A stretch of DNA of 64,000 bases, taken from positions 3,632,531 to 3,696,530 of the forward strand of contig NC_089285.1 of the NCBI RefSeq assembly GCF_963678975.1, given 5' to 3'. The position numbers and the translations under genes were made by a program. The notes beneath the pieces were generated by a model, which saw nothing but the letters and a program-made list of their open reading frames with translations, did not search any database and had not been told where the DNA came from. The stretch's first letter is position 1, and every line of letters begins with the position of its first letter. Positions 1 to 12,490 of the stretch are shown in pieces. Origin of the DNA: Dysidea avara (taxonomy: Eukaryota > Porifera > Demospongiae > Dictyoceratida > Dysideidae).

Positions 1-87
1 AAACATCCTTGCCTCTGGGGCCCCAATTTAACTCTTTGCCCTGGGCCCCTTAATTTCTCTGGGCAGCCCTGACTGCACACATTATGC

Positions 88-480
88 ACTTGTCAATTTC
101 ATGCCCCACCTCCCCACACCTGGGGGGGTGGGGGAATACAGGGTATTTGACAAATTGTGGTGTCAAATTCCCCACTAGTGGGGCAAAATCGGCTGTCAAA
201 TCCCCACTATGTCCCCACCCCCATAGTAGGGGATTTGACAACACCTCAAGGATGACTAAGCACATATTTCATGCATGAGACTAGTAATAAACCTGCCCTG
301 TAGCTAGTAAAGTAATAGCAAGTTTGATTTTATTGTTTAGAAATGCAACTACCGAAAATTGGTCAGTGAATTGGACAACTGTCAATTTCCCCAGGGGTGG
401 GGACAAGAAGCAATGTCAAATCCCCACTTGGGGTGTGGGGACGCCCGGGGGTGGGGGGAAGGGGCATGAAATTGACAAGT
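88..480. repeat. Short inverted-repeat element (MITE-like)
   Basis: The two ends are inverted copies of ACTTGTCAATTTCATGCCCC (about 88-107 and 461-480). The inside is rich in runs of G and C with repeated 'gtcaaat-cccc' blocks that fold on themselves. Both flanks carry ACATTAT, which could be a target duplication, although the left copy is offset by two bases. There is no credible reading frame. It is probably a non-autonomous DNA transposon of unidentified family. Confidence 0.6.
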
Positions 481-780
481 ACATTATTACACATGATGTA
501 TGTTGCTGTGTGTTATGGTTTTCAGATAATGTTGTAATGGATACTCTCCGATTTAAAATTTGCTAGAAAGGCATCGTGCAGTTATAAACCATGCAGCTCA
601 GTACCGTGACTGACCTGCATTGGCACTGACAAACTGACAGTGTCCTAGTGAGTCCGTTTATACTGTATGGCAAAATGTATGTGCATGGACAACTTCATCC
701 TCAAAAATCAAACTGAGCAAGTTTAACACATTACTGAGCTAACTAAAAATTTAACAGTTTAAGAACTAGGACACATGCAT

Positions 781-2955
781 GAGGGGTCCGACACTCTTGA
801 AATCTCGTACGCTTTGTCAGAAATCAATTTGAAATCATGAAATCACACACTCAAAAGAAATCAGAAATCACACTTATTGAAAACGAAAATCATAAAACTC
901 CGTATATTTCCGTAAATTACGGGCGCTTTGAATGACACGATAATATTAATTGGAACATAACAGAAGTGATTTAAGGCCCGAATCACTTGATCTGGCACTG
1001 GTTCGGCTGCCAATCTCTTGAATATTACAGCCAAAGTTGAGTTCACTAATGGTCAAAAGCTTCCATCACTGGAGCCACACAACTGCATCTGAGCATCTAT
1101 CTCGGAATCTATATTCAGTGTTAACTAGCAATTTAGGCTCTACTCGCAGCCACCAGTGACAGTACATGAGGCTGCAAACTACAAGCACACTTTTGCAAAG
1201 AAAGTAGTTCCCAGCATTAGCTTCAGGACAAATGCAGCTTGTCTAGAAAACATGTATGTCAGTACTGGTTAGTAACTAGCTACTAGGTGTAACTTTTCAA
1301 AGATTAGCTCACATAATATGATTCTGCTTGTTCAGCAGACTCACTAAACATCTTTGCATAACTCGCAGGCAGACATTTCATATAAAACAATACCGGCATA
1401 CACAGTTAAGGCCATGGATGTATCCAGATCAGTCGACTGTGTACTTAAGTGTTTCCTGCCACTGTGGTTGTTAGTCAGTATGAAATGAGATCAGGTTTGT
1501 TAACAGAGAGCCATTCCAGTTTTCAATACCATTGTGAAGGAAGGGATGTGCACGTTACTGATGTTAGCAGAGATATTGTTCATGTCAACTTTCAGGTGTG
1601 ATTTAATCTATTGTGTATTATCAAACTGGTAGGTAGTACATACAAGTAGCTATCTTTCTGCATATAAGTCAGCTTCATGCAGATTAAATACATCACATAT
1701 TGATCAGATGAGGTATACATTCTTATTTCTTACCAATAGCTATTTGTGAATATACCATCATTGTGCTGTATAAGGCTTATAAGTTCTGCTAAATTTTGCA
1801 GGTATATTCATTGCTGGTAATGCATCATACTGGTTTGTATTATATTATCTGTGAACTGATAACACAGTATGCATTGGAGCTAACAGTGTATAGCACATAA
1901 ATTTTGCTGAGAACACAGGCTTACCTAATCATTACTGATTGAGTCTAAGTCTATCTACCTACCAAAGATACTGTTTTAAAATTCATCATGACTCAGTGAT
2001 AAAAGTGTAACTGAAATCATGGACTCACGGATGACATGCAACCATGTAATAGTAACCAATTCCAATATACTTAATTAATCACATGTATCACCATCAGCTA
2101 CTTTTATTATTATATTACTGGGCATGCCGATGCCAAGGAGTGAGTAATGCTCCAAGGAAAAAAAATTACACAGTACTGCTTTGTTATATCTACCGGTAAA
2201 GACAGTGCCTATACCATTTTTACTTTACAGCACAAGTATGTAGTGGCTATATGCTATAATGCTTTCTGACTCAATCACTGAAGTTGGAAAATTATTCCAG
2301 TCGATGACAGCTCTTGAATAATAAGGAATTACGTACCTGGATGAAGTGGTAAGAGTAGTGGTGTCCAGTTAAACATTGTGTGGCTAAGAGGATAATGGTA
2401 CTGATAGGCCAGATAAGTTGTGGATTGCCTCGTAAAAAAATCTCGTTAAAATGCTAGCTATAACCTGGCCAGTGCGATATTCCTTGATCCCAGCACGCCT
2501 GTTATTTTTAGAATATAACTTATGCGCGAAGTTCTGGGATGGCTTCTAGCAAATTAACTCCATTTTTAGACAGCCTCTTTACACTGTTAGCTTGCCTGTT
2601 AATCATCAGCACCTGACTGTACGACCTCAACCATGAACCATCACCGCTACTGGTGCTTGGAATCATCTCAGCCAGCTGGCTATGGCCCCAGCATCTTTGT
2701 TTCCCAACTAGATTCTAGTGAAGATGTAACTTTTACCATCCAGTTTACTGATGACGAAGCTTCGACCTGTTCTAGCTCCATGAGAGTCAACCATGGTGAA
2801 ATCACGAAATCAAAATTGAAATCTCGAAATCACAATTGAAATCATGAAATCACTAATGAAATCATTGATTTCAGTGAAATCATTGATTTCAGAGAAATCA
2901 CTGTGATTTGAAATTCCGTACACCCTTCGAGAAAGTGGCGGACCCCCCCCTCCCC
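781..2955. mobile_element. 2.2-kb non-autonomous hAT-like element
   Basis: The ends are imperfect inverted repeats: GAGGGGTCCGACACTCTTGAA on the left and its counterpart read inward from about 2955. Immediately outside lie identical 10-mers ACACATGCAT (771-780 and 2956-2965), the signature of insertion with a target-site duplication of 8 bp or more, as hAT transposons make. Just inside both ends are clustered copies of 'GAAATCA' (about 800-870 and 2798-2915), which look like subterminal transposase-binding repeats. No transposase frame is present in the interior, so the element would depend on an enzyme supplied elsewhere. Part of the 10-mer (ATGCAT) is common locally, which slightly weakens the duplication argument. 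Confidence 0.6.
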
Positions 2956-2965
2956 ACACATGCAT

Positions 2966-4753
2966 GCATGTTCCCTGGAAATTATACAACAGATCTATGT
3001 GGAAAAACTGAACCTATTATAAGTGTGGTGCAATATAATGGTAGTCCACCCTCCCCCACCTCTGGCTACTCTTGTGTGTCCACATCAATTATACAACAGG
3101 AATTTATCGATTTACAAATTAGGTGTATAGCAGAGCCTCTCTTAGCAAACGGACACAATAGAAAAAAGCCCTTCCATAATTGAGACAAAGATTTTACTCT
3201 CAACAACTCCAACTCAATATACATTTACCTCTGACAGAAAAATCACTGTGTTATATGTACAGCAAAATTGGTACAAAAATACTGGGTCTCAAAGTTCCAC
3301 TGTATATGCATGCTGACTGCTATTCGAGACTATATACCTGTGGCATAGCCTTATGCTATTACTGATGACAAAATTGTATACATTGTTGAAATACAGCTCT
3401 CATAGAAATAATACTTTAAAGTATTCTATTTTTTAAAAAATGCATGTTAGTAAGTATGCCCGAGAAACAGCATACATTACTGGCCATGGAGAACAAACCA
3501 GTGATATTACCATGAAACTCCAATGATAATAATGAAAACCCCATGAACGTATATGAAAAGTCGCAGTTGGTGTTTTTTGTGTACAATGAATTACTGGCAT
3601 GAGGAAGAAATAAAATCATGGCCCATGAACTAGTAAGTTTTCATGGGAACAACTCTTGAAAAATCCATGAAAATTCTGCACCCATAAAAAACATAAGGGC
3701 TTACCAAGTGTTTTCATGGGGTGCAACTTCATGGATTTTTCATGGGTTGTTCCCATGAAAACTGATATTAGTTCATAGGCCGTGATTTTATTTCTTGCAT
3801 ATCATGGGTATTTCATTGTACATGAAAACACCAACTGCAACTTTTCATGGGTGTGTTCATGGGGTATTCATTGGAGTTTCATGGTAATATCACTGGTTTG
3901 TTCTTCAGTGGTTATAGTGGAAGTATTGCATCCTTATATATAGTAGTAGCTGTCTGGCTGTCTTTTGTTGCATACCATAGCTATATGTCACAATTTACAA
4001 GTGAATCATAAATGCTAAATGCTATGATTGTTTTATTAGAGTAGTTCATTGCATGCATACTTGGGTGTTCGACTCTACTATAAGACATGGCAACAACAAG
4101 TCTTGCTATATACTGAGAGATGAATATCTCTTAGAGAGGTTTTATAGAGCAGTGCATGGCAAGATATAGAATTAGTATGACAGTATGTTTGTATGGTCAG
4201 TGATGAGATAAGAGTACAGAGGTCAAAAAGAAAGAGGTTGCATTTCCAGGTTTTGCTAGTAAACAACATGAAATTCTTTGGGTGTTTTATTTGAGTAATT
4301 GACTATTAGAATGGTTGATTTTCCACTCCTTAAATTTAAGCCTTGTTCTTGATTATATAATTATACTTGTCATTGATTCTTAAAATTCCTCTCCCTTTTC
4401 CATCCATGCTCTTTAGATACATGCATATAGAATTTTACTATAGCTTAGCACAGCAAATGTATTGGGAAGGTGTTTGGGGGACATACCTATATCCAAATCA
4501 TCGATTAAGTTTAGAGGCTATGAAGTACTGGGGGAGACAGTTTCTGGTAGTTTAGTAGTTTTGTAATAAAGCAAGATGTAGTGAGCGCTTTTACCACTAT
4601 GATTAATACTTTAAGTCATAGACTGATTGTAGTATTAAAACACATTGGTACGGCTATTCCTAAAAAGAGGATTGATGATGGATCCTTGGATCTGATGCTG
4701 AATTATTTCTATAGCAAAGCATTATGATTGGTGCATATTCAGCTAACATCTAG
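2966..4753. other. Intergenic stretch with a foldback element
   Basis: No gene is recognisable. It contains the foldback element at 3490-3904, listed separately. The remaining short open frames have neither recognisable protein motifs nor convincing splice sites. Confidence 0.6.
3490..3904. repeat. Foldback element with arms of about 200 bp
   Basis: The sequence from about 3490 to 3686 returns in inverted orientation from about 3707 to 3904. Shared segments include 'gaacaaaccagtgatatta', 'catgaaactccaatga' and 'ttttcatgggaacaac'. The arms meet at a short loop near 3690-3705. It has no coding capacity and is best read as a palindromic MITE. Confidence 0.65.
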
Positions 4754-6413
4754 ATGGCTCAAAGAAATAGAGAAGTGTTCAAGAGGTACTCATGCAAACT
4801 AGCAATGTCCTTACCAATGGATGATTCCCTGTTTGTTGCAAACTTGGCAGCACACAGTCTTCTCCCTGGTGACACAAAAGGACAAATCACTTCACGTTCT
4901 ACTCAGGTAGAAAAGGCAACATACTTTCTAGATCATGTGATCAAGCAGTCACTAGATGCTGATAGTACAGGACATTTCAATAATCTCCTGTCAATAATGA
5001 AGGACAGTGACTACTGCTATGTTGATGAATTAGCCAGTCAGATACTACAAGATGTGTCACTGGAACCTTCAGGTAATCATAAGGGGTATCTAGAGTAGAT
5101 AGTTGTTGTATATATAATGTATACATATTTTTATATGCGCAAATTGTATCTATAAAATAATTGTATGTTACCAGAGTACTGTTACAGATACATTTGTGAT
5201 CTTTCTGTTGTTTATACAGAAGATGTGCCTACAAGAAGTGAAGATACCCATAAAAAAGATGATGAAACTCAGCAAAAGAATATTACAAAGACATGTTGAA
5301 ATATCTTAATGTATGTTCTACTAGATATAGGGAATTTTAATTTCATATGTTATAGTCACAATAATTCAGTTTGCATACTTAGTATAATATTTACATTTTA
5401 TGTTCGTCCTATTAGTATCAATTTGTGTAGGAGCCATCATCGGTTGCAAACATACAATACAACATCCAATGGTCTCCCTGTGCTGATTTCCCTACTCCAC
5501 TGGTAGGAGCCTCTGTTGCTGTGGATAATGATGTGGTGTACGTCACAGCTGGTGGTGGTCCAAATAAGGACATCAAACATCAAGTGTTCTACTATAGTAT
5601 TTCAACTGACCAGTGGAATCAGCTACCTCCACCTGGTTGTTGCTTTGGCAGTCTTCAAATGGTTGGAGATAAGCTTGCCATGTTCGGTGGACGAGATTCT
5701 GTCACTAATGAAATCGCAACAAGGTTTTGACATATGAAAAGGACAAGAACAGCTGATTGAGTTCTATCCCAAAATGCTACATGCCAGAAGTAAACCTGGT
5801 GTTGTGGTACATTGTGATCATATTATTGTTATGGGTGGAGCAACTGGTCCAACTGCTTTTGCTGATAGTATTGAAGTGATGAACTGGAAAGATAGCGTAC
5901 AATGGAGTGAAGTTTCATTACCAATGCCATTGGGTAACATGAAGCCCACGATATATGGAGACCAACTAGCTATACTGGGATATGCTAGTGTCACTGATGA
6001 TGGTGAGATGTACCAGTGTAATGGATCATATCAGATACCAGTTGACAACATTGTAACTTCAGTAATCAAAGAGCAACCGTCATCTACTGATCAGTTAATA
6101 AATCAATGGAACACACTTACTCCACTGCCACATTCGTATACTGCTACTGTTCCTAACTCTAACCCACCTATGATCATCGGTGGTCGTGATAATGATGGCA
6201 TACCCTCATCTGATTTGGCAGTATATGATTGGTCACACAAGTCATGGAGACCTTACCAGTGCTAGATCACTAGTTGGTGTAGCAAGCGTTAGTGATGATG
6301 TTGTCATAGTGATTGGAGGATCAACTGGTGGAATAGGCATTGCAGCAAACCAGTCATCTTCTCTACCTACTGTTGAAATTGCTCATATTACTTTTAAACA
6401 CACTATATACCTG
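4754..6413 (+). pseudogene. CARD-like + Kelch protein, copy 1 (Kelch part broken)
   Basis: Exon 1 (4754-5072) codes for about 106 residues with the helical pattern of a death-fold/CARD-like domain: an LLPGDTKGQI segment, then a ...KATYFLDHVI... helix and a closing LASQI helix. A second small exon starts at 5220 (acceptor tttatacag) and is polar, like a linker. From 5431 the reading frame matches Kelch repeats (VYVTAGGG...STDQWNQLPP...LAMFGG). Compared with copy 2, the Kelch part has two one-base losses about 30 bases apart (near 5725 and 5755) and a short deletion near 6252, just before the segment LTSARSLVG. The CARD-like half is intact; the propeller could not be translated as one piece. 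Proteins of this plan would act as sensors or adaptors, but that is inference. Confidence 0.6.
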
Positions 6414-6618
6414 TAGCTAGTGAATACTTTCTATGTACTTAAACAATCTAAACTCTAATATCGATACTGTTTAGCAATACTGATAAAAATGTTTGCTCTC
6501 TAGCTATATAGTAAAATTAATGTTAGTTGTGTATGTTTTCGTACAATCACTTTAGCTATCTTAAAGACATGGTAGATATTGTATGTACATCACTGCTTGT
6601 CATCTGTAGGTTTTCTAA

Positions 6619-8402
6619 ATGGCTTACAAGGAAGTTTTTCAGAAGTACTTATATGAGCTTACGGCATCTCTACCAATGAATGACCCTCTCTTCATAGCTA
6701 GCCTGGCCACTAATAAACTACTTCCTGGAGATATTAGGGGGCAGATTGAGGGACGAGTAACTCAAGCAGACAAAGCAAATGAAAGCATCATACTTTATGG
6801 ATCATATTATCAAGCCATCCCTTGACATTGAGAGTGTTACATGTTTTAACTGTCTTCTGAAAGTGATGGAGGAGAGTGAGTATGATCATGTGAGAAGACT
6901 GGCACATCACATTAAGTGCAAGGTTAATGGACATAACAGCGAAAAGTCACAAGCAGGTATGTTATGATTTTGGTTATCAAATTTAATATCAGTATCAGTG
7001 TACGTGTCATGTATGTCTGCCAGTGTAGATTCTTTTTTTGTTTGTTTGATTGTATGTGAGGAATTTACGATACTCCTGGGTTGGTGTATGCACATACATC
7101 ATGGATAAATCCACTATAATAATTATACATTTCTGTGTAGTAATGTATAGTGCTCACGGTTATTACAATGTGTATTGTGCATTTACTCAATAGCTGCTAC
7201 ACAGATGGATAACAGGAAAACTGATGCACTTAATCACAAGGGAAGTTGTAGATCTTACAACAATGACCTGGATCAAACAAGATATATAACTGAGGTATGA
7301 GCCAAGAGTTATGTGAATGTGTTAGCTGTGTGTATTGTATGTGTACTTTGTAACTTTTCAGGCCTCATCTTCAGTTGTAAGTGCTTTGTATTGTGGTAGT
7401 AGCCACATTAACTAGATCACTTGCTCTGACCTACCATCTCCGATGTATGGCTCATCTGTAGCAGTGGACAGAGACTTGGTCTATGTCACTGGTGGTGATA
7501 GTCCAGACACCAGTGCTTTGCATCAAGTATTCTCCTATAATATTACCACAAACCAGTGGAAACAGTTACCCCCATCTGGACACTGTTGCGGTGTACTTCT
7601 AATGATTGGCCAAAAGCTCACCATATTTGGTGGACAAGACTCGGAGACCTATGAAATACACAACAAAGTATCCACCTACAATAACAGCTGGATCAGTTAC
7701 TTTCCCAACATGTTAAAAGCACGATCTAAACCAGGAGTGACTAGCTATAAAGATTATGTAATTGTCATGGGTGGAACTCTTGGTTCAGGTGCACCACTAC
7801 TAGACAGCATTGAGGTAATGAACTGGAGAGAACGATCACACTGGAGAAGATGTGCAATCAGTTTACCCAGTCCCATGTATGGCATAGATCCTACCATTAG
7901 TGATAATGTGCTACTAATAGTTGGATATGGTCATGCTGGTGGTCACAGTAATGTATGTTGCTTAATACCAGTTGATGTTATTCTATCATCCTTGGACCAA
8001 CCTCCTATCACAAGTGTTCTGTTGCAAACACTATGGAAGGGTTTACCATTTGCCCCTAATTATTATACGTCGACACTTCCTTACTCTAATCCACCAATGA
8101 TCATTGGCGGCTGTGATGTTAACAATATTACTACCTCCGCAATCAATGTGTTCGATACTAGGAGGTTAATATGGAGGCCTGTTGGTTCATTGAGCAGTGC
8201 TAGAAAAGCTGTGAGTGTGGCCACTATCAACAAAAATACTATCATTGTGATCGGAGGGACCAGAAGAGGAGAGACCACTGAAGATGCATTGTCTACTTCT
8301 TTGACCACTGTAGAGTTGGGACATATTGTGCCTAACCAAACAGTACCTGCGACAACACATTCTCAACTTGTACGACGTGTACGCAACTGCATCCTCAGTT
8401 GA
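6619..8402 (+). pseudogene. CARD-like + Kelch protein, copy 2 (CARD part broken)
   Basis: This is a tandem paralogue of the preceding gene. Exons by homology and splice signals are 6619-6956, 7194-7294, 7362-7376 and 7416-8402. The last exon is a clean 319-residue Kelch propeller with repeated hydrophobic-GG strands (YVTGG, TIFGG, IVMGG, MIIGG, IVIGG). The CARD-like exon carries a 10-base insertion (6778-6787) between copies of AAGCA that shifts the frame. Before the Kelch part there is also an in-frame TAG at 7413-7415. It is either a nonsense change (copy 1 has TGG at the aligned place) or the end of a 39-bp intron 7377-7415 with good GTAAGT and CTAG borders. The Kelch exon might still be expressed alone from the ATG at 7443. 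Confidence 0.55.
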
Positions 8403-9151
8403 ACTTACATATAAGCTATAGCTAATCAGTAATGTGAATACAATATTTCTTCATCTCCTGATAACAAGTTATAATCTTTTTGATTGGTCCCAGAACATCA
8501 TTTGGTAGCTGATGTGGTTGTAGCTCTAAAAAGGTTTTCTTGATGACAAATTCAGTAATGACTGGTCAACCATGGTTTCATGAGGTCATACAAAAATTTT
8601 TATTTTTGCAGCATATTCTACTCAGCTATATATACTGCACCAATGGAAGAATACCACTATAATAATGTTTTGTCTATATACAAACTAATGAGTGTACATA
8701 CAAGTGAAGTGGCCAAGGCTCAGTCTACTAAAGCTGCGTTAGTCTAGGATGATCTGGGGGCATGCTTTCCCAGGAAAATAAGTACAGTTATATATATACT
8801 ATCAGCTTTAGAAATAATTTCAGCCAAAAGTGGTGAGGCTCTTACTTCAGATTGTACCTGTGACACCTTTGATGCATTCGAGCTATTGTTCTGCATGCTA
8901 CACTGAAGCTTTGTTTGATAACTATGAATTTGATAAAAGCATAGGTAAATACACTTGCATGGTGTATATAGGAGCTTAACATTAACCATACACTCTTCCT
9001 GTTATGCTTTCAATCCCGTTGATATTAAAATTGTATATGAATTATTACCAATACAATGTATGACATAATGACTGTAATGGTCACTGTAACACAATAATAA
9101 CTACCAGTTGAATTTGCACTAGCATAAGATTACGTGTACACTACATGAATG
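8403..9151. other. Intergenic, no gene seen
   Basis: This is AT-rich sequence between the converging copy 2 Kelch gene and the NmrA-type gene. I found neither repeats with matching ends nor a coding frame with recognisable motifs. Confidence 0.55.
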
Positions 9152-10039
9152 TCACTTGAAGGCAGGGGCCACACCAGTCACCCAGTCTTTCAAGCTAGTT
9201 GGTTCTTCTCCGGTGATATCTTTGAAGCTTGACAAGTTCTGCTGATTGGTAGCTGTTGATCCACTATCTATCAACTTGTACAACTCCATCCCTCCGTCTG
9301 CCTGCCACTCTGGTATCCCTATACTCATTAGAAGCTGCTTGGCTTCCTCGTATTTATTAGTTGTGATGGTCACCTCTTTGCCAAGGACCTCGGAGAACAC
9401 CTTTGCTACATCACCATGAGTGTGACGGTTGCTTACAACACAATAACCTTTGTTGACATGTTTAGATGGATCAGCTAAGATTGCAGCTCCAGCTTTTCCA
9501 GCATCTGCCACTACCACAGGTGTATAAGGCTTGGTAGGATCTACAGGTAAAATTATGGTGGACATCTTCTGAATTGTTTCCTTAAAGCCAAAGTAGTTTT
9601 CGACAAACAGTGGTAGACGTATGAAGGTGTAAGGTACTCCCAGTTTACTCACTGCTGTCTCTATCTCAGTGAATTGCTTGCCAAATACGGTGCTGGTTAC
9701 TTCATAGGTTGGAACACTGAGAACTAACAAGTGCTTCACTCCTGCCTCCTTGGCAGCTTCTGCAGTCTTAATCGCTAATTCAGCACGATTCTCAGTCCCT
9801 GGGGCGACTATGTACAAAGCACTGACTCCAGCAAACGTCTTCACCAGTTGTTCCTTGTCTCCTTGGGTCGCCTTCACCACTGTAACTCCAGGTAGCGCCT
9901 TCAGTTTGTCAGCCTTGTCAGGGTCTCTGACTCCAGCCCGTATCTCCAACTTGTCGGCGTACTTGGTGGAAAGTGCCTGGGTGGTAGAGAACCCAATGTT
10001 TCCGCTGGCTCCAATCACAAACACTACTGGTTTAGCCAT
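9152..10039 (-). CDS. NmrA-type NAD(P)-binding protein, intronless
   Basis: This is a single uninterrupted frame of 295 residues. The N-terminus MAKPVVFVIGASGNIG holds the Rossmann dinucleotide-binding motif GxxGxxG (residues 10-16). It is followed by the order typical of the atypical short-chain dehydrogenase (NmrA/HSCARG-like) family: a basic RAGVRDP loop, a TQGD segment, a VSALYIVAPG strand and a VKHLLVLSVPT strand. Later segments (PYTFIRLPLFVENYF, the PYTPVVVADAGKAGAAIL block) also fit. Such proteins bind NAD(P) and act as redox sensors or reductases; the classical Tyr-Lys catalytic pair is not evident. The first ATG follows the stop-free start cleanly. The lack of introns is unlike its neighbours and could mean retroposition or transfer from bacteria. 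Confidence 0.85.
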   Translation of the reverse strand: MAKPVVFVIGASGNIGFSTTQALSTKYADKLEIRAGVRDPDKADKLKALPGVTVVKATQGDKEQLVKTFAGVSALYIVAPGTENRAELAIKTAEAAKEAGVKHLLVLSVPTYEVTSTVFGKQFTEIETAVSKLGVPYTFIRLPLFVENYFGFKETIQKMSTIILPVDPTKPYTPVVVADAGKAGAAILADPSKHVNKGYCVVSNRHTHGDVAKVFSEVLGKEVTITTNKYEEAKQLLMSIGIPEWQADGGMELYKLIDSGSTATNQQNLSSFKDITGEEPTSLKDWVTGVAPAFK

Positions 10040-11345
10040 CGCTTGGTACTACTGAGTTAATATTGCTATTCACTCTTGCTTGCCGTTGCTGCAATAGCGC
10101 TCGTTTTATATTAGACCAAGCTAACCAATGTCACGATCTTAACTACTGATCTATGACGTAGCTAAACATGGATTTCTTGCACGCAACATGTAACGTTACG
10201 TAATCGGTCATGCGCCGGAAATAAACAACGTCACCACGTGAGTATCGCATCGTACTATAGCATGTTTCTGGTCGTACAGAATTGACCAGGTAAATCCACA
10301 GTCTGATAAGACTTGCAATGAAAGATATCTCTCTTTTAATTTTCCCTGGGGTTACCAGCACCCCTAGATGTGAAAGTGATAGTTTATATTGTTCATGGTT
10401 GTGATCCTCAAATAAAATTTACCATCTTTTGGCCCTCTAGTGTCTGCTGGCTCCTCTAAACTATCACATTGATCTACACATGCACCTTGATTGAATGCAT
10501 GGGCAGTTGGGGATGAGACTATGTTCTTTACAGTCTGGACTATTATTCTTGTATGATAATTTATGTGTGGCTCTTGCTGTAATTTAATATTATTTCATTA
10601 ATAAATTGCAATTATAATAATGATGAATTAGTTAGACATCACTTTGTTCTACATCATCTACTTCATCATCATCCAACTTCTGACCTTCATCTAAACCAGT
10701 TAACAGCAACATAAATTACATCAGATTATAGCCTACAACATTCAACCATGAACCCTTCAGTTTTTGAACCAGCCGTGTGCCCACAAACTTCACTAAAACA
10801 GCCTTTATGAGAGAAATAAAGGCCATATAGAACTAGCGGGTGCCAGTTTGAAATACAGGTGAAGCGAGTTTATAAGGGCCTTTCCCAATGGGCTCTACGG
10901 ACATTAAACAGCCGAAAAAACAATACAACTGGCCTCCTAGGCTACCGGGTATAATAAATTCCTTTAAATTGAAAAGGGGTGTGCCCGTTATGGTACATAT
11001 GCAAACAAAAATGAAGAGCAGCTTTGAGGCTTTGTCTGGAGAATTTGCACAAGAAAATGTTCTAGATAAACTATAAACAGCTAAGCATTATTAGTGGGCT
11101 AAAGTGGTTTGTTCGAGGTACACCTCTTTAGCAGTGCTTAGCAACGTAATGACAGAATTATGAAATGTGTTATAAATTACTATGATTCAATTGTGTATGT
11201 AGTAACAACGCAAAACCCAAAATAAGTATTAGTTTAGTACACTGTTAATGGCACCTGGTTTTTAGAAGTACCACACAACTTCAACTTGTTAGTCTTGCCA
11301 GGCCATATTGTATTTTTTCTTTTGTCAAAGTAAACAAATTGATGC

Positions 11346-12030
11346 AACTTAAACCCTTAAACCCGCAAGTATGTAATTAACCCTTAACCACACATAATTT
11401 TAAGGAATACATGATTACACAAAATGGCCTGGTCTAGCCAACTCTATTTGCCTAAAGCTATATACCAACAGGAAGTTTATTCATTGGGCTACTTGAAGAA
11501 GTCTAAATAACCACTGTGCTTGTTCGTTTTTTGTGCGTGTTTAAAAAAAGAGCATTTCTCTTTTTCTTTTCTGTAACAACAGAAGCTTACTTGCTACAGA
11601 GCGATGAAAAATGGCGACTTGATTTTCCGTTATTTCTCAAAACTTGTGATGGCAGCCATAATTAGCAATTAATTAATCACGTGAGCTATATATGGTGTGA
11701 TTTGCTATTGAATGGGGAATCGCCTCGTGTTTATTTCACACAAATCTGATGAAGTATGAAGGAGATATTAACCATTTTCTACTGGTATGTAAGCGGTTTG
11801 CGTGTTTATTTTGAATAATGATAGTTTCAAGGTGGGTTTTAGCCCCATGCTTTTGTGCTAGGGTAAACTCCTAGTCCTAGGTACCATTGTAATTGTTGTT
11901 TATTATTACAAATAAAATGGTGCTATTTATATAGCCATAGGAAGAATGGTTCGTAAGTTACAGCACTTTGTTTACAGCCATGAGAACGTACAATTTATTG
12001 GTGTACGCAGGTTTAAGGGTTAAGGGCTTA
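11346..12030. mobile_element. piggyBac-like MITE, family A copy 1
   Basis: The ends are inverted repeats built on CCCTTAAACCCGC (left) and GCAGGTTTAAGGG (right), flanked by TTAA-type sequence as piggyBac elements are. The inside matches the element at 53707-54246: both have 'gggctacttg.agaag', 'tagggtaaa.c.cctagg..ta.cat', 'atagccatagga' and 'gttacagcactttgt' in the same order. It has no coding capacity. Confidence 0.6.
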
Positions 12031-12432
12031 AAGACTATGGTCTTATCATTTCTTTCGGTTTTGTATTATACCGTAAATATAAAAATGCTAACAGTATGAG
12101 AGGGATACATTTCTAACTTGAAGGAACCCACAATTTCTGGTACCTTACAAGGCCTGCTCTGTTTCAGTCACTACCCATAACAGCTTTTTGGGAAAGCTAT
12201 TCACACCACATTCAGAAACCAGATTCATCTGCAGTTTAAACTGGTATGAAGTATACACCTCACAGTAAAGATTACCTGCCTGTAAGTTTAGTATAGGGTC
12301 TATAGAGTGCTCACACTGGTTACTTTTAACAAAAAGCTTCTTTGCTGCACAAGTGAGGGTGTGGACAAACAAATAAATGTACACACACACGTACTTTTTG
12401 CTTAAAACAACAACAACAACAACAACAAAAAA

Positions 12433-12490
12433 CTGGGCATGTGCCAACAGCTGGCATGTGGCATGCTGTGGGCGTGCGCACCTGGTTTAA
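12433..12490. repeat. GC-rich palindrome, diverged copy
   Basis: This is an imperfect inverted repeat around 'cagctggcatgtggcatgctgtgg' that ends in GCACCTGGTTT. It is related to the nearly perfect palindrome at 43977-44033. It lies in the 3' flank of BLTP2 and its right edge supplies a candidate poly(A) signal on the minus strand. Confidence 0.5.

Noticed and set aside
10888..11076. 62-codon frame upstream of BLTP2's 3' end
   Set aside because: No motif, no conserved neighbours, and composition like the surrounding intergenic DNA.
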